Source: Acidipropionibacterium thoenii DSM 20276 (GTDB lineage Bacteria; Actinomycetota; Actinomycetes; Propionibacteriales; Propionibacteriaceae). Taken from it: a DNA stretch of 38,546 nucleotides. This document shows positions 6,475 through 13,919 of the stretch, piece after piece. The stretch's first letter is position 1, and every line of letters starts with the position of its first letter. The stretch lies in the NCBI RefSeq assembly GCF_000423445.1, contig NZ_AUHZ01000020.1, positions 1 to 38,546 on the forward strand, written 5' to 3'. A program made the translations under genes and the position numbers. Below the pieces are notes generated by a model that ran no database searches, had not been told where the DNA came from, and worked only from the letters and a program-made list of their open reading frames with translations.

Positions 6475-6901
6475 GCGTGAGTCTTCTCGACGGCAGTCCC
6501 ATCGACCGCCTGAGGGTGAAGACGCGATTCGGTTCTGTTGCCTGCCAGCGACTTCCACTTGGCCGCTACCCGGCGACGTCGCCTGAGTGCGTAGATGATC
6601 GGGGGAGGGAATGGGCAATGCCCGATGGTCGACTTCGTCGTCGTGGGTGGCCATTGCGACACCGTCGACCTTTTCGAGAATCGGATGCCCGAAGCCCGGG
6701 AATCCTGCTAGGGATGCGAGACGCACGAGCGACGCGAGCCTGAGAAGAGAGGTGTGCTCCGCGTCATCGACCGGAACGAAGTCGATCTCGTAGGCCGATG
6801 TGAAGAGTGTTGTTGCCTGGCTGGGAACGCGGGTGGCAGGGCTGTTCTCGACGAGCCAGCGACCGCGGAGGGGAAACCCCGAGGCCGATGCTGTTCGATT
6901 T
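6475..6901 (-). pseudogene. Decayed M23-family peptidase copy
   Basis: Read on the minus strand, this is a degenerate homologue of the intact M23 gene at 1311-1922. Matching blocks include GRWLVENSPATRVPSQ (intact: GRWLVQNSPANRAPSH), YEIDFVPV, GFPGFGHPIL, ATHDDEVDH, YALRRRRRVAAKWKSLAGN and LHPQAVDG. The start codon is lost (AAT in its place) and frames shift between blocks. About 40 residues between LAGN and the final HLH motif are deleted. Candidate zinc ligands are changed (SHG to SQA; PHLHV to SRLHP). The C-terminal ~20 residues are cut off at the junction with direct repeat copy 1. The protein cannot be functional. Confidence 0.85.
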
Positions 6902-6929
6902 GATCCCCCACTCCACCTGCGGCCTGGGG

Positions 6930-6935
6930 TAGTGT
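6930..6935 (+). promoter_or_regulatory. -10 element of the GTPase gene (leaderless)
   Basis: TAGTGT ends 6 nt before the ATG at 6942. No Shine-Dalgarno is present, so a leaderless transcript is likely. A TTGATC at 6900-6905 is too far away to be its -35. Confidence 0.45.
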
Positions 6936-6941
6936 TCCGCT

Positions 6942-8105
6942 ATGAAAACTGTCGAGAGAGTTGAACAGCAGATCGCAGTCTTCGGTGAGAGCGGGAGCGG
7001 GAAGACAGTTCTGCTGTCGTCTTTCTATGGTGCAATGCAGGAGCCCTCCTTCTTGAAGGAGAGCCTGTTCAATGTTGTGGCAGACGATACTGGTCAGGGC
7101 GTCCGTTTGCACAAGATCTATCTCGGTATGAGAAATTCAGACAAGCTCCCCATGGGTGATCGGTTTCGAGCCACGTCCTACTCTTTCACGGTCAAAATGA
7201 AGGACTTTCCGCAGGGTGCCTCCAAGAAATCGCAGCCGTTTGATGCGGTGCATCTTGTGTGGAACGACTATCCGGGTGAGTGGTTCGATGGAGATGTCAG
7301 CGCGCAAGTGGCCGAGCGAAGAGTGGATACTTTTCGATCGCTTCTCGGTGCCGATGTGGCGTTTCTCCTGATCGATGGCCAGAGAATTCTTGACAATCAG
7401 GGTGAGGAGGAGCGATATCTCAAGTCCGTCCTCGGAAACTTCAGGAATGGCTTGCTGTCACTGCGCGATGACATTCTTGAGAACGGTGAGCGGCTCGTCA
7501 GCTTTCCGCGGATTTGGATCTTGGCACTCTCCAAGTCGGATCTCCTCCCAGATATGGACGTCTATCAGTTCAGAGATCTCATGATAGAAAGGGCCGCAGA
7601 TGAGATCGATGCGCTCAAGGAGGTGATAGCCGGCTTTGTCGAGGCCAGTGAGGCTCTATCGATTGGCGAGGACTTCATGTTGCTTTCTTCTGCGGAGTTC
7701 GAGCCGGGGAAGATCGAGGTGACGAAGAGGGTCGGCGTGGAGCTGATACTCTCCCTCGCCGCCATGCTGCCCTTTGAGCGCCACGTGAGGTGGATCCGAG
7801 AGCACGCCCTTCCTGGGAAGGTCGTGGCGAGACTCCTTGAGGGGGCACCCTCGGTTGCCGCGGCTATTTCGGGTAAGCGCGCTGTGGAGAGGCTCAAGCT
7901 GCCCGCGAAGTTTGGAGAGATCGGAAAAGTCTTGAAGTTGGCAGCTATTCTATATCCCGTTGCGATGGTCGCGGGCGACCGGCTCCGCAAGTTTAACGAG
8001 AAGGCACGATCACAATGTGACAGTCTGGGTGCTGTTCTCACTGGGTTCAAGATGGACATCGAGAATGGTGAGCGGGAGAACGTGTTCATCAAGAGTCCTC
8101 GATGA
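6942..8105 (+). CDS. TRAFAC-like P-loop GTPase domain protein, function unknown
   Basis: This is a 387-aa protein with a GTPase-type motif set in the N-terminal ~210 residues. The P-loop is GESGSGKT (15-22), the DxxG switch is DYPGEW (109-114) and the base-recognition motif is SKSD (197-200, N/TKxD-like). The remaining ~180 residues contain two hydrophobic segments (around ELILSLAAMLP and KLAAILYPVAMVAG) that may be amphipathic or membrane-associated helices. No trans-acting domain is recognised. The set resembles the stand-alone TRAFAC/double-GTPase proteins found in predicted conflict systems, but that link is inference. The gene is visibly lower in G+C than its neighbours (30 of 60 bases at 7021-7080, against 40 of 60 at 30841-30900), suggesting transfer. 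Its stop overlaps the next gene (ATGA). Confidence 0.8.
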   Translation: MKTVERVEQQIAVFGESGSGKTVLLSSFYGAMQEPSFLKESLFNVVADDTGQGVRLHKIYLGMRNSDKLPMGDRFRATSYSFTVKMKDFPQGASKKSQPFDAVHLVWNDYPGEWFDGDVSAQVAERRVDTFRSLLGADVAFLLIDGQRILDNQGEEERYLKSVLGNFRNGLLSLRDDILENGERLVSFPRIWILALSKSDLLPDMDVYQFRDLMIERAADEIDALKEVIAGFVEASEALSIGEDFMLLSSAEFEPGKIEVTKRVGVELILSLAAMLPFERHVRWIREHALPGKVVARLLEGAPSVAAAISGKRAVERLKLPAKFGEIGKVLKLAAILYPVAMVAGDRLRKFNEKARSQCDSLGAVLTGFKMDIENGERENVFIKSPR

Positions 8106-8446
8106 GAGTTATTTGGGCGACTCGCGGGCTGGTCTGGGGTTTCCAGTTCCTCCGAACTGGGGGATTCTCTGATCCGCTTCCAGTGTATGAGCGGGCATTC
8201 TCTGGAATCGAGGACGAACTGCCGGTCTTCCGTCGGAGCCCTGAAGGTGTGGCTTTTCGGTTTCCTGATCCGCTCGGGAGGTCGGACAGGTCGGGCAGAG
8301 TCATACCTCATGAGTTTGTTGTCCTTGGCCCCTCTTCAGCGGAGCTGTCGTCGGTTGAGGACGGGCTGCGACTCGTGTGGCCAGAAGTAGCTGATGAGTA
8401 CGCCAGAGTGTGGGATCAACCCAAGGCTCCTCCCATGGGGGCTTGA
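8102..8446 (+). CDS. Small conserved-looking partner protein of the GTPase, unknown
   Basis: This is a 114-aa protein with no recognised domain. It starts MRVIWATRGLVWGFQFL and carries well-spaced charged and glycine blocks (FRFPDPLGRSDRSGR, IPHEFVVLGP, SVEDGLRLVWPEVADEYA). These look like a folded, conserved small domain rather than random sequence. It lacks a signal peptide and membrane helices. ATG at 8102 overlaps the TGA of the GTPase gene, so the two are translationally coupled and probably act together. One reading is an adaptor or effector-recruiting subunit, but nothing in the sequence proves this. Base composition is low-GC like the GTPase gene. Confidence 0.7.
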   Translation: MRVIWATRGLVWGFQFLRTGGFSDPLPVYERAFSGIEDELPVFRRSPEGVAFRFPDPLGRSDRSGRVIPHEFVVLGPSSAELSSVEDGLRLVWPEVADEYARVWDQPKAPPMGA

Positions 8447-8495
8447 GCGTTCGCAATGGACCTGAATGGCGTCGATTTGGTGAACGAGAGGTGAG

Positions 8496-8888
8496 ATGAG
8501 CACCGGTTCCACCGACCTGGCCGAGATGCTGCGCTCACTTGAGGCCGTCGCGAGGCCTGGCGAGTACGTCTTCGCCACGGTCTCCACCGACGACCCGATC
8601 CGTGAGCTCGCCGGCGCGACGATCTGCGAGAATGAGGGCCTCACCGTCGTCCTGCCACGTGCCGAGGCCGACGCTCACGGCGTCTCCTATGACTTCGTGG
8701 CCAGCTGGATCACGCTGACCGTCCACTCCTCGTTGGAGGCGATGGGCCTCACTGCCGCGGTCTCCAAGGCTCTCGCCGATGAGGGCATCGCCTGCAATGT
8801 GCTGGCGGGGTTTCATCACGACCACCTGCTGGTTCCGACATCGGCAGCATCCCGGGCTCTGGAAGTGCTCGGATCGCTGCCGGACTGA
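8496..8888 (+). CDS. ACT-domain-like protein
   Basis: This is a 130-aa protein resembling the small ACT-fold family (ACT_7/CASTOR-like group) that binds amino acids or other small ligands. Diagnostic segments are GEYVFATVSTD, ENEGLTVVLPRAEAD, WITLTVHSSLEAMGLTAAVSKALADEGIACNVLAGFHHDHLLVP and the C-terminal strand before the stop. The second ACT-like unit holds the conserved GIxCNVxAGxxHDHxxVP pattern. AGAGGTG precedes the ATG at 8496. It probably forms an operon with the beta-lactamase-family gene (47 nt gap). The last ~10 codons are duplicated at 6352-6385. Ligand unknown. Confidence 0.82.
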   Translation: MSTGSTDLAEMLRSLEAVARPGEYVFATVSTDDPIRELAGATICENEGLTVVLPRAEADAHGVSYDFVASWITLTVHSSLEAMGLTAAVSKALADEGIACNVLAGFHHDHLLVPTSAASRALEVLGSLPD

Positions 8889-8973
8889 TCCTGTCCCATG
8901 ACATCCTGACCGCCAGTCAAGGAGGTCCAGGTGCGATGGAGATCAATACGGAGGCGATCGCCGAGGCGGCCTC
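8854..8973 (+). repeat. Direct repeat copy 2 (intact ACT/beta-lactamase junction)
   Basis: This is the parental-looking copy of the repeat at 6352-6471. It spans the real end of the ACT-like gene and the real start of the beta-lactamase-family gene, with AAGGAGGT at 8919-8926. Confidence 0.85.
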
Positions 8974-9953
8974 GGCGGCGTCCTTCTCGGGAGTGGTGAG
9001 CGTCGACGTCGGCGACGTGCCCATCTTCCAGCACTGCGCCGGCTTCGCCCATCGCGCCCACCAGATCCCCAACACCGCCTCGACCCGGTTCGCGATCGCC
9101 TCGGGAAGCAAGGGGTTCACCGCCTTGGCGGTGATGCAACTGGTCGATGCCGGCGTCATGCCCCTCGACCAGCCGGTGCGCACCGTCCTCGACGGGGATC
9201 TGCCGCTCGTTGATGACCGGGTCACGATCGCCCACCTGCTCCAGCACACCTCGGGAATCGGCGACTATCTCGATGAGAACTCCGACTGGCAGGTCGACGA
9301 CTACGTCCTCACCGTTCCGGTGCACACCCTGATCACCGCCCAGTCCTTCCTGCCGCTGCTCGACGGTCTGGCCCAGGTCTTCACCCCTGGCACGCAGTTC
9401 GCCTACAACAACGGCGGATACGTGGTGCTCGGCATCGTCATCGAAAGACTCACCGGCCAGCCTTTCCAGGACGCCATCGAGACCCGTGTGCTGGCACCGG
9501 CGGGGCTTCTCCGACACCGGATTCCTGCGGCTGGACGAGCTGCCCTCCTCAGCGGCGCTGGGCTACCTCCACGAGACCGGCGACCGCGTCAACACCCTGC
9601 ATCTGCCGGTCCGCGGCAGCGCCGATGGGGGAGCGTTCACGACGGTCGCTGACATCCACAGCTTCTGGCGGGCGCTGTTCGCCGGGCGGATCGTCGCGCC
9701 CGAGACGGTGACACTGATGACGACGCCGCTCCACCTGGACCCGCGCGAGGACCTGCACTACGGGATGGGGTTCTACCTGGATCGGACCGGTGGCACCGCG
9801 ATCCTGGAGGGCTATGACGCCGGAACCTCCTTCATGACCTGGCACCTCATCGAGGCGGAGACCACGATCACCGTGGCGTCCAACACCTCAGAGGGTGCCT
9901 GGCAGGTCGCGCAGGCCGTCTCAGCGGAGCTGGACAAGCGCGCGCCTGCCTAA
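8936..9953 (+). pseudogene. Serine beta-lactamase-family protein, frameshifted
   Basis: This encodes a class C/penicillin-binding-type serine hydrolase of about 338 aa once the frame is repaired. The first frame (8936 to about 9506) carries the SxxK motif (ASGSKGF), then LLQHTSGIGDYL and the YxN motif (FAYNNGGYV), and reaches VLAPAG. The rest (SDTGFLRLDELP to the stop at 9951-9953) continues in the +1 frame. One extra base in GGGGCTTCTCC (about 9504-9511) explains the shift; GGGCTCTCC would restore it. The third active-site block reads EGYDAGTSF, where relatives often have His or Lys in place of Tyr. No signal peptide is visible, so it may be a cytosolic esterase-like member. The shift may be a real mutation or a sequencing error, as the rest of the gene is undamaged. 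Confidence 0.85.
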
Positions 9954-9956
9954 GAT
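9951..9956 (+). promoter_or_regulatory. -10 element of benE (leaderless)
   Basis: TAAGAT overlaps the stop codon of the preceding gene and lies 8 nt before the ATG at 9965. There is no Shine-Dalgarno, so the transcript is probably leaderless. Confidence 0.45.
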
Positions 9957-9964
9957 CAGTGGTC

Positions 9965-11167
9965 ATGCGCCGCCAGATGAGTCCGCCTCCCGCCCAGACC
10001 ATGGTGCGGCCGATCACCGCCGGAATCGTCGCCGGCCTCGTCGGATTCACCGGCTCCTTCGTGGTGGTGCTGGCCGGTCTGACCGGTGTGGGCGCCAGCC
10101 CGGTCCAGGCGTCCAGCGGCCTGATGACCGTCAGCATCACGATGGGGATCACCTCGATCCTGCTGGGGCTGTGGACCCGGATCCCGATCACGGTCGCCTG
10201 GTCGACGCCGGGTGCGGCCCTGCTCGCCTCCACCGGTACCGTCCAGGGCGGCTGGCCGGCCGCGGTGGGAGCATTCCTGATCTGCGGGGTGCTGGTCGTG
10301 CTGACCGGTCTCATCCCCCAGCTGGGCGACCTCATCGCCCGGATCCCGGCCTCCATCGCCCAGGCGATGCTTGCCGGAATCCTGCTCCAGCTGTGCCTGG
10401 GGCCTGTCACCGGCCTGGCGCACAACCCGCTGGGCGTGGCCCCCATCGTCATCGTGTGGCTGGTGGCCCTGCGATTCTGGCCGCGCTGGTCGGCCCCACT
10501 GGCCTTCCTCACCGCGGCCATCGTCATCGCGGTCCACGTCGCCACCTCCGGACGCGCGATCAACCCGGCATCGCTGTTGCCGCGCCTTGCCCTCACGACG
10601 CCGACCTTCACCCTCACCGCCATGATCGGCATCGCGCTGCCGTTGTACCTGGTGACGATGGCCTCCCAGAACGTCGCCGGAGCGGCAGTGATGAAGGGGC
10701 TGGACTACGACGTCCCCTGGCGGGCCTCCATGCTGGTCACCGGCGTCGGCACCATCATCGGGGCACCGTCGGGCGGCCACGCCATCAACCTGGCTGCGAT
10801 CAGCGCCGCCCTGGCAGCCGGTCCCGAGGCCGGTCCCGACCGGTCCAGGCGCTGGATCGCCAGCGTCACCTGGGGAGTCGTCGCGATCGTGCTGGGCGTC
10901 TCCTCGGCGGCCTTCACCACCCTGGTGGCGCTGGCACCGGTCGGCGTCATCGCCGCGGTCGCCGGGTTGGCCCTGCTCAGCACCCTGGCCGGCTCCCTCA
11001 AGGTGGCGCTGGCGCAACCCGAGGACCTCATCCCGGCGATCATCACCTTCGTCACCGCCGCATCGGGGATCGCGATCCACGGGGTCAGCGCCGCATTCTG
11101 GGCGCTCCTCGCCGGCCTGCTGGTCCGCTTCATCCTCCAGATGGGCAGACGCCGTCCGGCGCTGTAG
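9965..11167 (+). CDS. benE: BenE-family transporter (benzoate/H+ symporter type)
   Basis: This is a 400-aa integral membrane protein with about 11-12 hydrophobic segments, the size of BenE proteins, which import benzoate-like aromatic acids with protons. Family marks include VGFTGSFVVVLAGLTGVGAS near the N-terminus, TRIPITVAWSTPGAALLAS in the third segment, and MASQNVAGAAVMKGLDYDVPW. GTIIGAPSGGHAINLAAI lies in the second half, in a nucleobase/ascorbate-transporter-like fold. ATG at 9965 is preferred to GTG at 9959 because of the leaderless -10 spacing; either is possible. No aromatic-degradation genes are nearby, so the substrate in this organism is open. Confidence 0.88.
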   Translation: MRRQMSPPPAQTMVRPITAGIVAGLVGFTGSFVVVLAGLTGVGASPVQASSGLMTVSITMGITSILLGLWTRIPITVAWSTPGAALLASTGTVQGGWPAAVGAFLICGVLVVLTGLIPQLGDLIARIPASIAQAMLAGILLQLCLGPVTGLAHNPLGVAPIVIVWLVALRFWPRWSAPLAFLTAAIVIAVHVATSGRAINPASLLPRLALTTPTFTLTAMIGIALPLYLVTMASQNVAGAAVMKGLDYDVPWRASMLVTGVGTIIGAPSGGHAINLAAISAALAAGPEAGPDRSRRWIASVTWGVVAIVLGVSSAAFTTLVALAPVGVIAAVAGLALLSTLAGSLKVALAQPEDLIPAIITFVTAASGIAIHGVSAAFWALLAGLLVRFILQMGRRRPAL

Positions 11168-11232
11168 CTGATCCGCGTCGGCACGGGTGGTGGTGACCGG
11201 CAGGTGACTCGGGGAGTTGGCACACTTCGACC

Positions 11233-11628
11233 ATGAGAAGCATTCGCATCAGCCAGGTGATCGCCGCTGCGCCCCAGGCGGTCTACGACTTCGTCGCCGA
11301 TCCTGACAACCTGCCCAGCTGGGCGGCGGGGTTGGCCCGGAGCGAGGTGACCCGCGACGGCGACTCTCTGGTGGTGGCCTCCCCGATGGGCGAGGTGCGG
11401 GTGACCTTCGTCTCGCACAATGACCTCGGCGTCCTTGACCACCGGGTCCAGCTGCCCTCCGGCGAGGTCGTCGACAACCCGGTGAGAGTCATCGATCACC
11501 CCGAGGGTGCCGAGATCATCTTCACCATCAGACAACTCGGCCTCAGCGACGAGGAGTTCACTCGCGACGCCGCAGCGGTCAGCGCCGATCTCGACACCCT
11601 GAAGTCGATCCTCGAGGGCTCCTCGTAG
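11233..11628 (+). CDS. Small SRPBCC-family protein
   Basis: This is a 131-aa START/SRPBCC-fold protein (polyketide-cyclase-like group). The N-terminal strand and helix are typical: IRISQVIAAAPQAVYDFVADPDNLPSWAAG. A run of beta strands follows (VRVTFVSHNDLGVLDHRV) and then a C-terminal helix (SADLDTLKSILEG). It is probably a ligand-binding protein of unknown specificity. It has no signal peptide. It lies 65 nt after benE and before the RNA methyltransferase, on the same strand, with no overlap that would prove an operon. Confidence 0.82.
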   Translation: MRSIRISQVIAAAPQAVYDFVADPDNLPSWAAGLARSEVTRDGDSLVVASPMGEVRVTFVSHNDLGVLDHRVQLPSGEVVDNPVRVIDHPEGAEIIFTIRQLGLSDEEFTRDAAAVSADLDTLKSILEGSS

Positions 11629-11665
11629 CAGGAGATCGAGGTCCCGGACCAGATGACCACGCCGC

Positions 11666-11671
11666 TACACT
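11666..11671 (+). promoter_or_regulatory. -10-like element before the RNA methyltransferase
   Basis: TACACT lies 45 nt upstream of ATG 11717. A transcript starting about 7 nt downstream would have a leader of ~38 nt. No good -35 was seen. Confidence 0.35.
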
Positions 11672-11716
11672 CGTCCCCGACCTCACCCGGGGCCGGAGGG
11701 CACAAAGGCAGCAGAA

Positions 11717-12532
11717 ATGATCCGTGAACCCATCACCTCGACGTCGAACCAGACCGCCAAGAATGCTCGGAGAGCGTTCCAGTCCACCGGGAATCGTGGC
11801 TCGATCGTCGGGTGCGAGGGAATCCAGGTCGTCAGCCAGCTGCTGGCCTCCTCCTACCGCGACACAGCGACCGTGCTCTACGACGAGGAGGCGCTCAGCA
11901 GCCACCCGGTGATGGCCGACCTGCAGCGCTTCGAGGCCGGTGGTGGAGTCATCGTCCCCGCCACCTCCCAGGTGCTCAACCACATCACCGGCAAGGACGG
12001 CCGAACCGAGATCCTGGCCCTCTTCGAGCGCCCCGAGGAGCCCGCTCTGACGCCTGTGGACCTGGCACCCGGAGACCGGCACAGCCAGTCGGTGGCCCTG
12101 GTCAACCCGTCCAGCCCCGGAAATCTCGGCAGCATCATGCGCACCCTGGTGGCCACCGGATGCCGCAACCTTGTCCTGGTCTGCGGCGGCGTCAGCCCGT
12201 GGAATGCGCAGACCATCAAGGCCAGCATGGGTGCCTGTTTCGTCCTCGACATCCGCACCACCGGATCGATCGAGGAGCTCCAGGAGATCACCTCGAGATC
12301 CGGCGTCCCGCTGATCGCCGCCAGTGGCCATCACGCCATCCCCGGACCACCGCCGCACCCCGAACATGTCGTGTGGCTCTTCGGACCGGAGGGCCGCGGA
12401 CTCACCGAGGCCCAGGTGGAGCTCGCCGATCAGGTGGCGGCCCTGCCGATGTCGGACAAGGTCGACTCGCTGAACCTCAGCGTGGCAGTCGGCGTCTTCA
12501 CCTACTGCTGGCTCCTCGGCGAGTCCTCGTAG
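11717..12532 (+). CDS. SpoU/TrmH-family RNA 2'-O-methyltransferase
   Basis: This is a 271-aa SPOUT-class enzyme that methylates ribose 2'-OH in rRNA or tRNA using SAM. The N-terminal ~90 residues form the substrate-binding domain (NRGSIVGCEGIQVVSQLLAS). The catalytic knot shows the three family motifs: NPSSPGNLGSIMRT (motif 1, with the conserved Asn and Arg), LFGPEGRGL (motif 2) and MSDKVDSLNLSVAVGV (motif 3). Motif 1 is slightly atypical (GNLGSIMRT rather than GNxGAIxRT). The precise RNA target is not assignable. The last 31 bases overlap, antisense, a possible 44-aa ORF on the minus strand. Confidence 0.9.
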   Translation: MIREPITSTSNQTAKNARRAFQSTGNRGSIVGCEGIQVVSQLLASSYRDTATVLYDEEALSSHPVMADLQRFEAGGGVIVPATSQVLNHITGKDGRTEILALFERPEEPALTPVDLAPGDRHSQSVALVNPSSPGNLGSIMRTLVATGCRNLVLVCGGVSPWNAQTIKASMGACFVLDIRTTGSIEELQEITSRSGVPLIAASGHHAIPGPPPHPEHVVWLFGPEGRGLTEAQVELADQVAALPMSDKVDSLNLSVAVGVFTYCWLLGESS

Positions 12533-12636
12533 GCGGCGACGACCAGCTCGCGCAGCATGGTCTCGTTGACGTCGGTGACCGACTCGATGAACTCACGCGG
12601 ATCTGCCGGGGTGGGCTGGGTCTTGTTGGGGGTCAT
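12502..12636 (-). CDS. Possible small protein of 44 aa
   Basis: From ATG at 12636 the frame reads MTPNKTQPTPADPREF, then IESVTDVNETMLRELVVAAYED, and ends SPRSQQ. It starts 21 nt after the baeRF stop on the same strand, and its 3' end overlaps the RNA methyltransferase gene antisense. The central part would form a well-balanced acidic amphipathic helix, and codon choice looks coding (G/C third positions). No family is recognised and the ribosome-binding site is weak (GGTGA). It could be a real downstream member of the baeRF transcript or a chance frame. Confidence 0.45.
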   Translation of the reverse strand: MTPNKTQPTPADPREFIESVTDVNETMLRELVVAAYEDSPRSQQ

Positions 12637-12657
12637 CACGTCTGTCACCGGGTGCTC

Positions 12658-13785
12658 TCAGATCAGCGGCTGACGCAGCCCGGCCAGCAGCTGACCGTTC
12701 CAGATCTCCGCCTCGATCTCACCGGGGCGCACCGCGTGGACCTCGCCACCGTTGGCCAGCACCAGCAGCGCGATCGCTGCCAGCAGGTTCTCGCCCTCGG
12801 GATCCAGGCGGATGGCTCCGGTCGTCTCGTCGAGGACTCCCCGGACATCGGCGGTCATGTCGTAGTACAGGGTTCCGACCGCGGCCTGTGCCGCGGCACG
12901 AGCCACCTGGGCGATGTCGGTGGCCGCCAGGCCGGCGGCGACACCGTCTCCGATCTGGTTGGCGATCCTGCTCAGCCGACGGGTGGTGATCCCACCGATC
13001 CGCTCACGGATCGCGGCGTCGATCTGATCGGGGCGCAGCTCGTCGGCAGCACCGGGCACCGTGACGACCTCGCCCGGCAGGCCCTGGCCCACCACCATCG
13101 AGGCGAGCGGCTCGCTGGCGAAGACGAACAGCGGAACCTGGTGGGTCTTGTCGACCCGTGCCAGCTCCTCGCGCACCGCTCGCGCCACCACCTGCGAGTA
13201 ACGCTCCAGCAGCACCTTCTGGCCCTCGTCGCCGCCAAGACGCCGGAGCAGCTGGCGGCCGCGGATGCTCGTCCGATTGGTCGCGTCGGCGACGTCCTCC
13301 GCATGCTCGCCCGCCAGTGGGAACTCTGTGGCACGGGACGACTCGGTGGCCTTCCACAGGTTCCATCCGCTGCTGGAGAGGGTCAACGCATAGGCCCGCT
13401 GGGGAGTGGTGACGGCGCGGACGAGGGGCCCGAGATCGAATCGGCCGCCGAACTTGGTCTTCGAGCCCAGAGCATTCGGCAGCACGTACTCATGGGAGAA
13501 GCCGGGGGCGAGGAAGATCACCAGCGAGTTGGCCAGGTTGCCCCACAGCTTGGAATCGGCGGCGATCTGGTTCCACTGCTCGCGCAGGGACTCCTGGTCG
13601 GCGCGGCTCCGCTCGGCGGACCGCAGCGAGCGGATCGCCTCGTCCACGGCGTTCTTGGCGGTGGTGACGGCGAGGCTGCGCCCCTCCGGGGTCGGCTCGG
13701 TGGCCAGATAGATCGACAGGGCGTCGGCACGAGGGGCCCCCAACTCGAGCAGGTCGGAGCTGGTCGGAAGAGTGTAATGAATCAC
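12658..13785 (-). CDS. baeRF-domain protein (bacterial eRF1-like)
   Basis: This 375-aa protein appears to belong to the bacterial/archaeal eRF1-related (baeRF) families. Typical blocks are SLVIFLAPGFSHEYVLPNAL, FDLGPLVRAVTTPQRAYALTLS, PLFVFASEPLASMV and a C-terminal domain ending in EGENLLAAIALLVLANGGEVHAV. The eRF1 GGQ loop is not visible, as expected for baeRFs, so it should not release peptides. Some relatives of eRF1 of this kind (Balon and mycobacterial homologues) bind resting ribosomes, which makes a ribosome-hibernation or stress role possible but unproven here. GTG at 13785 with AAAGGT upstream gives the family-like start VIHYTLPTSSDLLELGAP. It lies downstream of the metal ATPase on the same strand. 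Confidence 0.72.
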   Translation of the reverse strand: MIHYTLPTSSDLLELGAPRADALSIYLATEPTPEGRSLAVTTAKNAVDEAIRSLRSAERSRADQESLREQWNQIAADSKLWGNLANSLVIFLAPGFSHEYVLPNALGSKTKFGGRFDLGPLVRAVTTPQRAYALTLSSSGWNLWKATESSRATEFPLAGEHAEDVADATNRTSIRGRQLLRRLGGDEGQKVLLERYSQVVARAVREELARVDKTHQVPLFVFASEPLASMVVGQGLPGEVVTVPGAADELRPDQIDAAIRERIGGITTRRLSRIANQIGDGVAAGLAATDIAQVARAAAQAAVGTLYYDMTADVRGVLDETTGAIRLDPEGENLLAAIALLVLANGGEVHAVRPGEIEAEIWNGQLLAGLRQPLI

Positions 13786-13919
13786 GATGTACCTTTCGGC
13801 TGATCGGAGGTGAACATCTGCCGTGAACGTCTCGGGCAGGGCCGCCGACATGGCAGCGCAGCCAAGCAGCATGTTCTTGTGGACGCTAGCACGCCGGGCT
13901 GTCTCCCAAAGGCCTCTCC

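Noticed and set aside
11812-13803. Very long plus-strand open frame (663 codons)
   Set aside because: It overlaps the RNA methyltransferase and lies antisense to the baeRF gene. The protein is Arg/Gly/Pro-rich with no domain, as expected for shadow frames in high-GC DNA.
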